Below, one piece after another: positions 1 through 5,372 of a stretch of 6,585 bases of DNA. Origin of the DNA: Chromatiaceae bacterium. GTDB lineage: Bacteria; Pseudomonadota; Gammaproteobacteria; Chromatiales; Chromatiaceae. Position 1 is the stretch's first letter. Each line of letters opens with the position of its first letter. The stretch is from positions 1 to 6,585 of the forward strand of contig JAEHCY010000217.1 in NCBI GenBank assembly GCA_016880695.1. The letters run 5' to 3'. Below the pieces are notes generated by a model. It saw nothing but the letters and a program-made list of their open reading frames with translations. It searched no databases and was not told where the DNA came from. Made by a program: the position numbers and the translations under genes.

Positions 1-470
1 ACCTGCGCCACCGATTGCAGCGCGATGCCCGCGAGCAGCAGCACCAGGGCGGGGGTCTTGCGCAGGGGAAAGATGAACAGCCCAAGCAATCCATAGGCGT
101 AGAGCACCTCATGGGGCCAGAGGAGAAGGTAGGCGTGGACGAGACCGAACAGCAGGAGCAGCAGGTTGCGGCGGTAGAAGCGGTCCACCAGGTCGAGCCC
201 GCCGGTGCCGAGGCGGGCCTCTTCGAGGAAAACGAGCGCGCTGGCGCCAAACAGCAGGGAGAAGAGGCCCCGGATGGCCCCCTCCAGGAATACCGTGGTA
301 CCGGCCCAGAGGGCGAGGTTGAGCTCGCTTGGGGTGCCGAGCAGGGTGGGCAGGGCATTGGCGGCATAGGGCAGGCCAAAGGCAAGGACGTCCACCCAGA
401 ACATGCCGAGCACGGCGTATCCGCGCAGCACGTCGATCTGGGCGATACGCCGGGGATTTCCCAGACTCAT
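1..470 (-). CDS. DUF418/YeiB-like integral membrane protein, N-terminal part
   Basis: This reading frame starts at the ATG complementary to 468-470 and stays open for 156 codons to the left edge, so the C-terminal part is outside the window. An AGAGG Shine-Dalgarno (complement of 477-481) lies 6 nt before the ATG and supports the start. The protein begins with the family signature RRIAQIDVLRGYAVLGMFW (residues 7-25), followed by FLEGAIRGLFSLLFGASALV (61-80), DRFYRRNLLLLLFGLVHAYL (96-115) and a WPHEVLYAYGLLGLF segment (118-132). These match the order of conserved blocks in YeiB/DUF418 proteins. Hydrophobic stretches near 14-32, 65-82, 102-117, 121-135 and 139-153 suggest at least four or five membrane passes in the visible part. 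The family belongs to a broad clan of membrane proteins related to acyltransferases, but its substrate is generally unknown and none can be inferred here. It is transcribed in the same direction as the phoPQ genes but separated from them by over 500 bases of repeat-bearing DNA, so it is probably its own unit. Confidence 0.85.
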   Translation of the reverse strand, partial: MSLGNPRRIAQIDVLRGYAVLGMFWVDVLAFGLPYAANALPTLLGTPSELNLALWAGTTVFLEGAIRGLFSLLFGASALVFLEEARLGTGGLDLVDRFYRRNLLLLLFGLVHAYLLLWPHEVLYAYGLLGLFIFPLRKTPALVLLLAGIALQSVAQ

Positions 471-540
471 GGTTAACCTCTGCTTCGCACTGGGGGATCG
501 CCGATTCTGATCGTAGAACCTGCGGTTGGATCCACTTTGC

Positions 541-582
541 CCCTCGATACACCGCTTGGCGGCAACTCGGCACGAACTGCGG
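541..582 (+). repeat. Dispersed hairpin repeat, copy A (diverged)
   Basis: This copy begins CCCTCGATAC, has a short internal stem CCGC-TTG-GCGG (552-562), and ends with ACTCGGCACGAAC. Compared with copy C (2371-2436), it keeps the CCTCGATAC block, the central hairpin with a 3-nt loop, and the CTCGG-CGAA block, but it lacks the outer CCCTTCGACC arm. It is the most degenerate copy in the window. Confidence 0.5.
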
Positions 583-641
583 TATTCGCCATGGATGGAT
601 CCGTTCGGCTCGGCACCGCTCTCTGAGATGGGCCGCCCCGT

Positions 642-689
642 CCCTTGAGACGCCGCTGCGCGACTACTCGGGACGAACGGGGACGAACC
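642..689 (+). repeat. Dispersed hairpin repeat, copy B
   Basis: This copy runs from CCCTTGAGACGCCGC through a GCTGCGCG core to CTACTCGGGACGAACGGG, followed by a partial second GACGAACC. The ACTCGGGACGAACGG segment closely matches the end of the other copies. It is in the same orientation as copies A and C, and its right half (670-689) is the inverse of 771-790 in copy E. Confidence 0.6.
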
Positions 690-790
690 TGTACCCTTCT
701 GGTGCCGTTGGCCTTGAAGAACCACCTGGCCGCGCTGGGCTAATCGGCACCTACGGGGATCTCTCCGTTCGGTTTGACGCCGTTCGTCCC
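670..790. repeat. Long inverted repeat formed by copies B and E
   Basis: Bases 670-689 and the reverse complement of 771-790 match at 17 of 20 positions, starting with 11 identical bases (GGGACGAACGG). The arms are 81 bases apart. Inside them a second small pair, GGTGCCG at 701-707 and CGGCACC at 745-751, could nest in the same fold. The arrangement is explained by two repeat copies facing each other, and any function of the fold is not shown. Confidence 0.55.
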
Positions 791-850
791 GGGTACACTC
801 AACAGCGCAGAGCGGCCGTATCGAGGCCCATCCTGAGCCTGCTCGACGGG
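780..850 (-). repeat. Dispersed hairpin repeat, copy E
   Basis: Read on the minus strand, this copy starts CCCGTCGAGCAGGCTCAGG, continues with CCTCGATACGGCCGCTCTGC and ends with GGGACGAACGG. It is a full-length relative of copy C (CCCTTCGACCAGGCTCAGG, then CCTCGATACGCC) in the opposite orientation. The central hairpin is partly lost, since the right arm has diverged. It lies just beyond the 3' end of the sensor kinase gene. Confidence 0.7.
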
Positions 851-954
851 TGCCGGCGCCCTCCGATTGCCCAGTCGAGGATTATCCGTTTCCACGGAAG
901 GTGCCGTCGACCCACCCCCGAAATTCGGCACAGGTTTCCCGCTTGCTGGGTGGC

Positions 955-979
955 GGCGCGGCCACCCGGGGGCCGCGCC
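955..979 (-). terminator. GC-rich hairpin just after the sensor kinase gene
   Basis: GGCGCGGCC (955-963) pairs perfectly with GGCCGCGCC (971-979) around a 7-base loop. The hairpin begins 2 bases after the kinase stop codon when read on the minus strand. There is no run of T after it in that direction, so it is not a classic intrinsic terminator. It may stop transcription weakly or protect the 3' end of the operon mRNA. Confidence 0.4.
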
Positions 980-981
980 CC

Positions 982-2364
982 TCAGGCCGGTTCGAAACGG
1001 ACCTCAATCCGCGCCCCGCCCAGCTCCCCGCGGTCGATCGTCAGGCCCCCGCCGTAGACGGCGACGATCTCGCGTACCATGGCCAGGCCAAGGCCCTGAC
1101 CGGGTTGGCTGCTGTCGAGGCGCTGTCCGCGCTCGAGCGCCCGTTCCACCGCCGCGGGCGCAATGCCGGGGCCGTCGTCCTCGATGCGCAGCACAAGTCC
1201 CGGCCGTGCACCGGTCCCCGCGAGCGTCTGGGCGGACAACCGAATCCGCCCGCGGGCGTACTTGCAGGCATTGTCGAGCAGGTTGCCGAGGATCTCCATG
1301 AGATCGGCGCGGTCGCCGAAGAAGCGGGCATCGGCCGATGCATCGCTGGCGATGTCGAGGGGACGATCCCGGTAGACCTTGCGCAGGGCACCAATCAGCT
1401 GCTCCACCACCGGTGCGACCTCCGTCATCTGCCCCAGCGTCACCCGTCCAGCGGCGGCGGCGCGGCGGAGCTGGTGCTGGACGATTGCGTCCATCTGCCC
1501 GACCTGCTCCACCACCTGGGTGCGCAGCTCGCTCAAGGGGGCGGTGGGGTCGGTTGCGGTGCGCAGGATGGCCAGCGGGGTCTTGAGGCTGTGGGCCAGG
1601 TCATCGAGGGCGTTGCGGTAGCGCTGCTGGTTGGCCCGGCTGTTGGCGATGAGGGCGTTGAGGTCCGCCGTGAGGCGCTCCAGCTCGACGGGGTAGCTGC
1701 CGGCAAGATGGTCGAGGGTGCCGGCCTCGATGCGCCGCAGGTCATCGGCCAGGGTGCGCAGGGGTTGCAGGCCCCAGCGCAATATCAGGCCCTGGATCAG
1801 CAGCAAGACCACCGCTGCGCCACCCAGCCAGAGCCACAGGGTGTGGCGGAATTCCTCGATCTCGCTGCTGAGCGGTGCGAGGTCGCTGCCCACCGCGAAG
1901 GTCAGAAACTGCTCTTGCCCGGCATCGTCCTCCCAGGCGACGCCGAAGTTGAGCACATGGATCTCCGCATCGCCCAGCCGCTCGCGGCTGAAGACGCGGC
2001 GACCAGGGGGTTGCGAATGGACGAGCTCAGCCGCCTGACCGGTGAGGGAGGGCGAGCGCCAGCGGAAGTCGCCGTCGCGGGATTGGACCAGCGCGTAGAG
2101 CCCGGAGCTTGGATTGGAGAAACGGGGGTCCGGCAGGTCGGCGGGCAGGGTGATGCGCCCCTCCTCGTCGTCATCGGCGGCGGCCAGTAGTGCATAAACA
2201 TGGCCGAGCAGCCGCTCGCGCATGGCGCTCTCGGTGCGTTCTTGGAAGGCCTCGTCAAGGGCGAGGGCGGTGGCGCCGAGGAAGGCCGCCAGCACCAGGG
2301 TGGCGGCGACCAGTAGCCGGCCGTGCAGGGAGCGCATCAGCTTGAGGAAAGCGGTTGGAGCCAT
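982..2364 (-). CDS. phoQ: PhoQ-like membrane sensor histidine kinase
   Basis: This 460-residue inner-membrane kinase should sense a periplasmic signal and pass phosphate to the PhoP-like regulator encoded upstream. Hydrophobic segments at about 17-36 and 175-195 bracket a periplasmic domain of roughly 135 residues. A HAMP-like linker follows (about 196-245). The phosphorylated histidine is H258 in DLAHSLKTPLA. The ATP-binding domain shows the N box NLLDNACKYA (361-370), the G1 box EDDGPG (395-400) and the G2 box GQGLGLAMV (422-430). The DLAHSLKTPLA H-box and paired regulator fit the PhoQ branch; the periplasmic part, with FSNPSSGLYALV, resembles PhoQ-like sensors of environmental gammaproteobacteria rather than the enterobacterial Mg2+ sensor, so the ligand is unknown. 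An acidic run DDDEE (64-68) lies in the periplasmic domain. The ATG has an AAGGGGG ribosome-binding site provided by the end of repeat copy C. A gap of about 200 bases of repeats separates it from phoP, whereas such pairs usually touch or overlap. Confidence 0.88.
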   Translation of the reverse strand: MAPTAFLKLMRSLHGRLLVAATLVLAAFLGATALALDEAFQERTESAMRERLLGHVYALLAAADDDEEGRITLPADLPDPRFSNPSSGLYALVQSRDGDFRWRSPSLTGQAAELVHSQPPGRRVFSRERLGDAEIHVLNFGVAWEDDAGQEQFLTFAVGSDLAPLSSEIEEFRHTLWLWLGGAAVVLLLIQGLILRWGLQPLRTLADDLRRIEAGTLDHLAGSYPVELERLTADLNALIANSRANQQRYRNALDDLAHSLKTPLAILRTATDPTAPLSELRTQVVEQVGQMDAIVQHQLRRAAAAGRVTLGQMTEVAPVVEQLIGALRKVYRDRPLDIASDASADARFFGDRADLMEILGNLLDNACKYARGRIRLSAQTLAGTGARPGLVLRIEDDGPGIAPAAVERALERGQRLDSSQPGQGLGLAMVREIVAVYGGGLTIDRGELGGARIEVRFEPA

Positions 2365-2368
2365 GCGG

Positions 2369-2375
2369 CCCCCTT
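2369..2375 (-). promoter_or_regulatory. Ribosome-binding site of the sensor kinase gene, made from repeat sequence
   Basis: On the minus strand the bases before the kinase ATG read CGAAGGGGGCCGC. AAGGGGG, 4 nt before the ATG, is the only Shine-Dalgarno-like sequence there. Its AAGGG part is the terminal arm of repeat copy C, so the element end appears to serve as the ribosome-binding site. Confidence 0.55.
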
Positions 2376-2436
2376 CGACCAGGCTCAGGACAGGCCTCGA
2401 TACGCCTTGCTGCGCAAGGCTACTCGGGCCGAAGGG
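2371..2436 (+). repeat. Dispersed hairpin repeat, copy C (most complete)
   Basis: This 66-base element has inverted ends CCCTTCG (2371-2377) and CGAAGGG (2430-2436). In between are AGGCTCAGGACAGG, CCTCGATAC and a perfect internal hairpin, GCCTTGC-TGC-GCAAGGC (2404-2420, 7-bp stem and 3-nt loop), followed by TACTCGG. It is the best template for the family in this window. It begins 6 bases upstream of the sensor kinase start codon. Repeats with this CCTTCGA-CAGGCTCAGG layout are found between genes in many GC-rich proteobacteria. I know of no assigned function and see no transposase nearby. Confidence 0.8.
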
Positions 2437-2459
2437 ATGCTCACCGGTTCGCTAACATA

Positions 2460-2498
2460 CTGTGCGTCCCCAGTAGCCTTGAGACGGCGTATCGAGGG
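2460..2498 (-). repeat. Dispersed hairpin repeat, copy D
   Basis: On the minus strand this copy reads CCCTCGATACGCC, GTCTCAAGGC, CTACTGGGGACG. It keeps the CTCGATACGCC block and the CTACT-GG-GACG block, but the central hairpin has decayed and the outer CCCTTCGACC arm is absent. It directly follows copy F in tandem. Confidence 0.55.
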
Positions 2499-2500
2499 AT

Positions 2501-2537
2501 CCTCCGGAGTAGGCCGCAGAGCGGCCGTGTCGAGGGG
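2501..2537 (-). repeat. Dispersed hairpin repeat, copy F
   Basis: On the minus strand this copy reads CCCCTCGACACGGCCGC, then TCTGCGGCCTACTCCGGAGG. The hairpin GGCCGC-AGA-GCGGCC (2512-2526) is perfect, with a 6-bp stem and a 3-nt loop, the same plan as copy C although the stem sequence differs. Conserved hairpin shape with changed stem bases suggests the fold is what matters. Confidence 0.6.
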
Positions 2538-2566
2538 TGTGCAACCCGCAACTGCTGAATCCGGGA

Positions 2567-3253
2567 TCAGGGTTGCCTCGCTGGCGGGCAGACCAGCCGA
2601 TAACCGCGGCCACGCAGGGTCTCGATAGGGCGATGCTGCTCGTGGGGATCGAGCTTGCGGCGCAGTCGGCCGACGAACACCTCGAGCACGTTGCTGTCGC
2701 GGTCGAAGTCCTGCTCGTAGATGTGCTCGGTGAGCTGGGTCTTGGACACCACCTCACCCTGGTGCAGCACCAGGTACTCGAGCACCCGGTACTCGTAGGC
2801 GGTGAGCTCCACCGGTTCTCCCGCCATACGGACCTGCTGACTGCGGGTGTCGAGCTCGATTGGGCCGCAGGCGACCACCGCCTGAGCCCAGCCGCTTGCC
2901 CGCCGCAGGAGGGCGTTGAGCCGGGCCAGCAGCTCTTCGACGTGGAAGGGCTTGACCAGGTAGTCGTCGGCGCCGCTCTCGAGGCCCTCCACCTTGTCTT
3001 GCCAACTGCCCCGCGCGGTAAGGATGAGGATGGGGAACTGCTTGCCCGCCTGGCGCAGCCGGCGGATCAGCTCGATGCCCGACATCCGCGGCAGGCCGAT
3101 ATCGATGATGCCGGCATCCACGGGGAGCTCGCGGCCGAGATGCAGCCCTTCCTCGCCGTTCGGGACCGCCTCCACGGCGTAGCCCTGGTGCCTGAGGCGC
3201 TGGCGCAATTGCTCGCGCAGCTCAGGCTCGTCCTCGACCAGCAGTAATCTCAA
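2567..3253 (-). CDS. phoP: PhoP-like OmpR-family response regulator
   Basis: This 228-residue cytoplasmic transcription factor is the likely partner of the sensor kinase encoded downstream. The receiver domain (about 1-116) has the acidic pair E7-D8, the phosphorylated aspartate D51 in IDIGLP, T79 in ILTAR and K101 in LVKPFH. The segment LTARGSWQDKVEGLESGADD (78-97) is strikingly PhoP-like, since enterobacterial PhoP has LTARESWQDKVE at this place. A winged-helix DNA-binding domain fills about 128-222 and ends RGRGYRLV. Length matches the family. The start is TTG, whose last two bases form the TGA stop of the upstream PepSY gene (TTGA on the minus strand), and a start here gives the standard MRLLLVEDE opening. 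A G-rich AGGGGG lies 10 nt before it. Its target genes cannot be told from this window, and I saw no obvious PhoP box upstream of the operon. Confidence 0.92.
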   Translation of the reverse strand: MRLLLVEDEPELREQLRQRLRHQGYAVEAVPNGEEGLHLGRELPVDAGIIDIGLPRMSGIELIRRLRQAGKQFPILILTARGSWQDKVEGLESGADDYLVKPFHVEELLARLNALLRRASGWAQAVVACGPIELDTRSQQVRMAGEPVELTAYEYRVLEYLVLHQGEVVSKTQLTEHIYEQDFDRDSNVLEVFVGRLRRKLDPHEQHRPIETLRGRGYRLVCPPARQP

Positions 3254-3576
3254 CGCTTTCGTTCCCCCTTTCCGGGGGGTATGGGCTGTCCGCTCTGGCT
3301 GTCCATCTGGTAACGCTTGACCCGACCCTCGTCGGTCAGGATCTTGATGCGGTGCACCGGTTGGCCATCGCGGTCGACGGTGTCGGCGGAGAGCACGCGA
3401 CCCTGGGAGCCGCGGCGGAGGTTGGAGACCACCTCGTCGAGACTCACGCCGTTATCCCCACGCTGTTGGCCACGATCGTTGCCGCCGTGCTTTCCCCCGG
3501 CCTGGGCGTCTGCCGGCGAGAGGGCGGCGGCTCCGAGGGCGATCAGAAATAGGGTGAGGGCCGATGCAGGGGACAT
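3250..3576 (-). CDS. Small exported PepSY-like protein
   Basis: This 108-residue protein has a short N-terminus, a hydrophobic core (about 6-19) and an ADAQA site, giving a typical signal peptide likely cut near residue 26. A low-complexity Gly/His/Asp-rich linker (27-43) precedes a single PepSY-like domain (about 44-92; SLDEVVSNLRRGSQGRVLSA, then HRIKILTDEGRVKRYQMD). The tail is basic. PepSY-type periplasmic proteins are often encoded beside two-component systems, where a role in modulating the sensor or envelope stress is suspected but not generally shown. It is the first gene of the operon and overlaps the phoP start by 4 bases, so the two are likely translationally coupled. No clear Shine-Dalgarno precedes the ATG (3574-3576), so its translation start is less certain than that of its neighbours. 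An alternative annotation is simply a hypothetical secreted protein. Confidence 0.8.
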   Translation of the reverse strand: MSPASALTLFLIALGAAALSPADAQAGGKHGGNDRGQQRGDNGVSLDEVVSNLRRGSQGRVLSADTVDRDGQPVHRIKILTDEGRVKRYQMDSQSGQPIPPGKGERKR

Positions 3577-3795
3577 GGTAGAGGTTCGCAGGGCGTCTGG
3601 GTTTCCGGGGCTGTCTGCCCAAGGGTTCGGGGTTGCCGGTACACGCCTATTCTACACGGCGCTTCCCCCGTCACATCCAAGCCTAGGGCGGTGGCGCTGA
3701 ACTTGTCCTGAACGCGGCACGCGAGTGCGGTGTTTGACGCGCGCCGGCCTGCTTGCTGAAATGCGGACGTTGTCACTGACCCGCGGAATTGCCCG
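3577..3795. other. Divergent promoter region between the signalling operon and manC
   Basis: These 219 bases separate the leftward PepSY-phoP-phoQ operon from the rightward manC gene, so promoters for both should be here. A good rightward promoter is listed separately. For the leftward operon, TAGAAT (complement of 3649-3654) is a possible -10 about 70 bases before the ATG, but no matching -35 lies at the usual distance. A factor-dependent promoter is therefore possible. No coding sequence is supported. Confidence 0.5.
3734..3762 (+). promoter_or_regulatory. Probable sigma-70 promoter of manC
   Basis: TTGACG (3734-3739) and TGAAAT (3757-3762) are separated by exactly 17 bases, and a TGC just before the -10 (3754-3756) makes it an extended -10. 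Transcription would begin near 3769, leaving a leader of about 27 bases before the manC ATG. The spacing and the extended element are good, while the -10 itself matches the consensus at 4 of 6 positions. Confidence 0.5.
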
Positions 3796-5286
3796 ATGTT
3801 CCTGCAGCCCGTTGTTCTTTCCGGCGGATCCGGAACCCGCCTCTGGCCCCTTTCGCGGGAGGCAGTTCCCAAGCAGTTCCTTGCCCTGACCGGAGCGCAC
3901 AGCCTGTTGCAACAGACGCTGCGCCGGCTCGACGGACTCGAGGTGGAGCAGCCGCGGGCGGGCGTTGGTCTGTTGGCGCCCGTGGTCGTCTGCAATGAGG
4001 CGCATCGCTTCCTGGTCGCGGAACAATTGCGGCAGCTCGAGCGGCGGGCCGCGGCCATCATCCTCGAGCCGGTGGGTCGCAACACGGCGCCGGCACTCAC
4101 CCTGGCGGCGCTCGGGGCGCTGCGCCAGAGCCCGGAAGACACGGTGCTCCTGGTGATGCCGGCCGATCACCTGATCCGCCAGGAGCCAGAGTTCCGCCGG
4201 CTGGCGGCGCTGAGCCATCGGTTGGCGCTGGGCGGGGCAGTGGTCACCTTCGGCATCGTCCCCACTAAGCCGGAGACCGGGTATGGTTACCTCCGCCGCG
4301 GCGCCGCCTTTGCGACGGACGCGGAGGCGGGCGAGGTCTTCCGGCTGGAGGCCTTCGTGGAGAAGCCGGATGTGGCCACCGCGGAAGGTTATCTGGCGGG
4401 CGGCGACTATTACTGGAACAGCGGCATCTTCGTGATGCGTGCCTCGGTGTGGTTGCGGTTGATCGAGCGCTTCCGGCCCGACATTGCCAGCGCCAGCCAG
4501 CGGGCCTTCGAGGGCAGGGAGCAGGACGGCGACTTTTTCCGGGTGGACGCGGCGGTGTTCCGCGACTGTCCCAAGGACTCCATCGACTACGCGGTGATGG
4601 AGCGCCTGACGACGGCTGCCGGCGCGGAGGCGCTGCCGCCCGCCCTGGTGCTGCCGATGGCGGCGGGCTGGTCGGACGTGGGCGCCTGGTCCGCCCTGTG
4701 GGAAGCGCGGGAGCACGACGAGCTGGGCAATGTTCTGGAGGGAGACACCTTCGTCCACGATGCCCACAACAACCTGCTCATGGCCCGGCACCGGATGGTC
4801 GCGGCGGTGGGGGTGAATGATCTGGTCTTGGTCGAGACCCCCGACGCGGTGTTGGTTACCACTAAGGATCGGGCCCAGGACGTGAAGGCGGTGACCGAGT
4901 TCCTGCAACGCGAGCAGCGCCGGGAGCTCCATCACCACCCGCGCATGCATCGTCCCTGGGGCAGTTTCGAGGGCATCGGGGCGGGGGAGCGCTACCAGGT
5001 CAAGCGCCTCACCGTGAACCCGGGCGAGACCTTGTCGTTGCAGATGCACTACCACCGGGCCGAGCACTGGGTGGTGGTCTCGGGTACGGCACGGGTCACC
5101 TGTGACGATCGGGTGTTCCTGCTCGCGGAGAATCAGTCCACCTACCTGCCGGTGGGCTCTCGCCATCGGCTGGAGAACCCCGGTCAGATCCCGCTCGAAA
5201 TCATCGAGGTCCAGTCGGGCAGCTACCTCGGGGAGGATGACATCGTGCGCTTCGACGATCGCTACCATCGCTCGTCCAAGGATTGA
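3796..5286 (+). CDS. manC: Mannose-1-phosphate guanylyltransferase / mannose-6-phosphate isomerase (type II, bifunctional)
   Basis: This 496-residue cytoplasmic enzyme links GTP and mannose-1-phosphate into GDP-mannose and, through its second domain, can interconvert fructose-6-phosphate and mannose-6-phosphate. GDP-mannose feeds capsule, exopolysaccharide and O-antigen synthesis. The N-terminal nucleotidyltransferase domain has the signature LSGGSGTRLWPLSR (8-21) with PKQF (25-28), ILEPVGRNTAPA, MPADHLI (121-127), FVEKPD (187-192) and YYWNSGIF (205-212). The C-terminal cupin domain begins near HRPWGSFE (385-392), with metal ligands in QMHYHRAEHWVVV (416-428) and the HRLENPG motif (457-463), ending in QSGSYLGEDDIVRFDD. 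Both domains look intact and the length is normal for the AlgA/ManC/CpsB group. Only a weak GGA precedes the ATG, but starting here gives the usual MFLQPVVLSGGSG opening. No other polysaccharide gene is visible beside it, so the exact product it serves cannot be named. It diverges from the phoPQ operon and may be regulated with it. Confidence 0.95.
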   Translation: MFLQPVVLSGGSGTRLWPLSREAVPKQFLALTGAHSLLQQTLRRLDGLEVEQPRAGVGLLAPVVVCNEAHRFLVAEQLRQLERRAAAIILEPVGRNTAPALTLAALGALRQSPEDTVLLVMPADHLIRQEPEFRRLAALSHRLALGGAVVTFGIVPTKPETGYGYLRRGAAFATDAEAGEVFRLEAFVEKPDVATAEGYLAGGDYYWNSGIFVMRASVWLRLIERFRPDIASASQRAFEGREQDGDFFRVDAAVFRDCPKDSIDYAVMERLTTAAGAEALPPALVLPMAAGWSDVGAWSALWEAREHDELGNVLEGDTFVHDAHNNLLMARHRMVAAVGVNDLVLVETPDAVLVTTKDRAQDVKAVTEFLQREQRRELHHHPRMHRPWGSFEGIGAGERYQVKRLTVNPGETLSLQMHYHRAEHWVVVSGTARVTCDDRVFLLAENQSTYLPVGSRHRLENPGQIPLEIIEVQSGSYLGEDDIVRFDDRYHRSSKD

Positions 5287-5292
5287 GCCTTC

Positions 5293-5330
5293 AGCCCGCG
5301 GCGTCGCCTCGCCTGGCGTCCCCCGCGGCT
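5293..5330 (+). terminator. Possible weak terminator after manC
   Basis: AGCC-GCGG (5293-5301, one bulged C) can pair with CCGCGGCT (5323-5330) across a 21-base loop. A short TTT and a pyrimidine-rich stretch follow. The loop is long and the T run is poor, so this may only reduce read-through into ychF. The 86-base gap to ychF also lacks a clear promoter. Confidence 0.25.
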
Positions 5331-5372
5331 TTCCCCTATCCTTAGCGCCCCTTTTCCCTCGCGAGCCAACCC

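Larger units (their letters stand above)
471..981. other. Intergenic region with repeat copies and no convincing gene
   Basis: This 511-base stretch lies between the sensor kinase gene and the YeiB-like gene. Short open frames exist on both strands, but none resembles a known family and those around 740-931 translate repeat sequence. It contains three diverged repeat copies (541-582, 642-689 and 780-850), a long inverted repeat joining the last two, and a GC-rich hairpin next to the kinase stop. I found no promoter with convincing -35 and -10 boxes for the leftward YeiB-like gene. Confidence 0.7.
2365..2566. other. Repeat-filled gap between phoP and phoQ
   Basis: The 202 bases between the regulator stop and the kinase start consist almost wholly of three repeat copies: C on the plus strand, then D and F in tandem on the minus strand. 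About 20 bases between C and D and about 30 bases next to the phoP stop are not assigned to repeats. I see no coding sequence and no convincing promoter here. The two genes are probably still cotranscribed, but the hairpins could change the kinase to regulator ratio through RNA processing or partial termination. Confidence 0.6.

Noticed and set aside
15..476. Plus-strand open frame opposite the YeiB-like gene
   Set aside because: The product is Gln/Glu/Gly-rich mirror sequence, while the minus strand shows conserved YeiB blocks and a good ribosome-binding site.
740..931. Short minus-strand open frame (63 codons)
   Set aside because: Its centre (EQAQDGPRYG) is a translation of repeat copy E. 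The same kind of peptide arises from copy C, so it is repeat sequence and not a gene.
850..2190. Long plus-strand open frame (446 codons) opposite phoQ
   Set aside because: It is the antisense of a clear histidine kinase gene, its product has no recognisable domain, and long antisense frames are expected in DNA this GC-rich.
541..2537. The repeats considered as a CRISPR array
   Set aside because: Copies are in mixed orientation, diverged, and separated by genes and irregular gaps, with no regular spacers or cas genes.
2222..2628. Short plus-strand open frames over the phoP-phoQ gap
   Set aside because: They translate repeat copies C, D and F and the antisense of phoQ and phoP ends; no ribosome-binding site or family support.
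3652..5268. Long minus-strand open frame (538 codons) opposite manC
   Set aside because: The plus strand encodes an unmistakable ManC with all motifs. The reverse product looks like low-complexity mirror coding.
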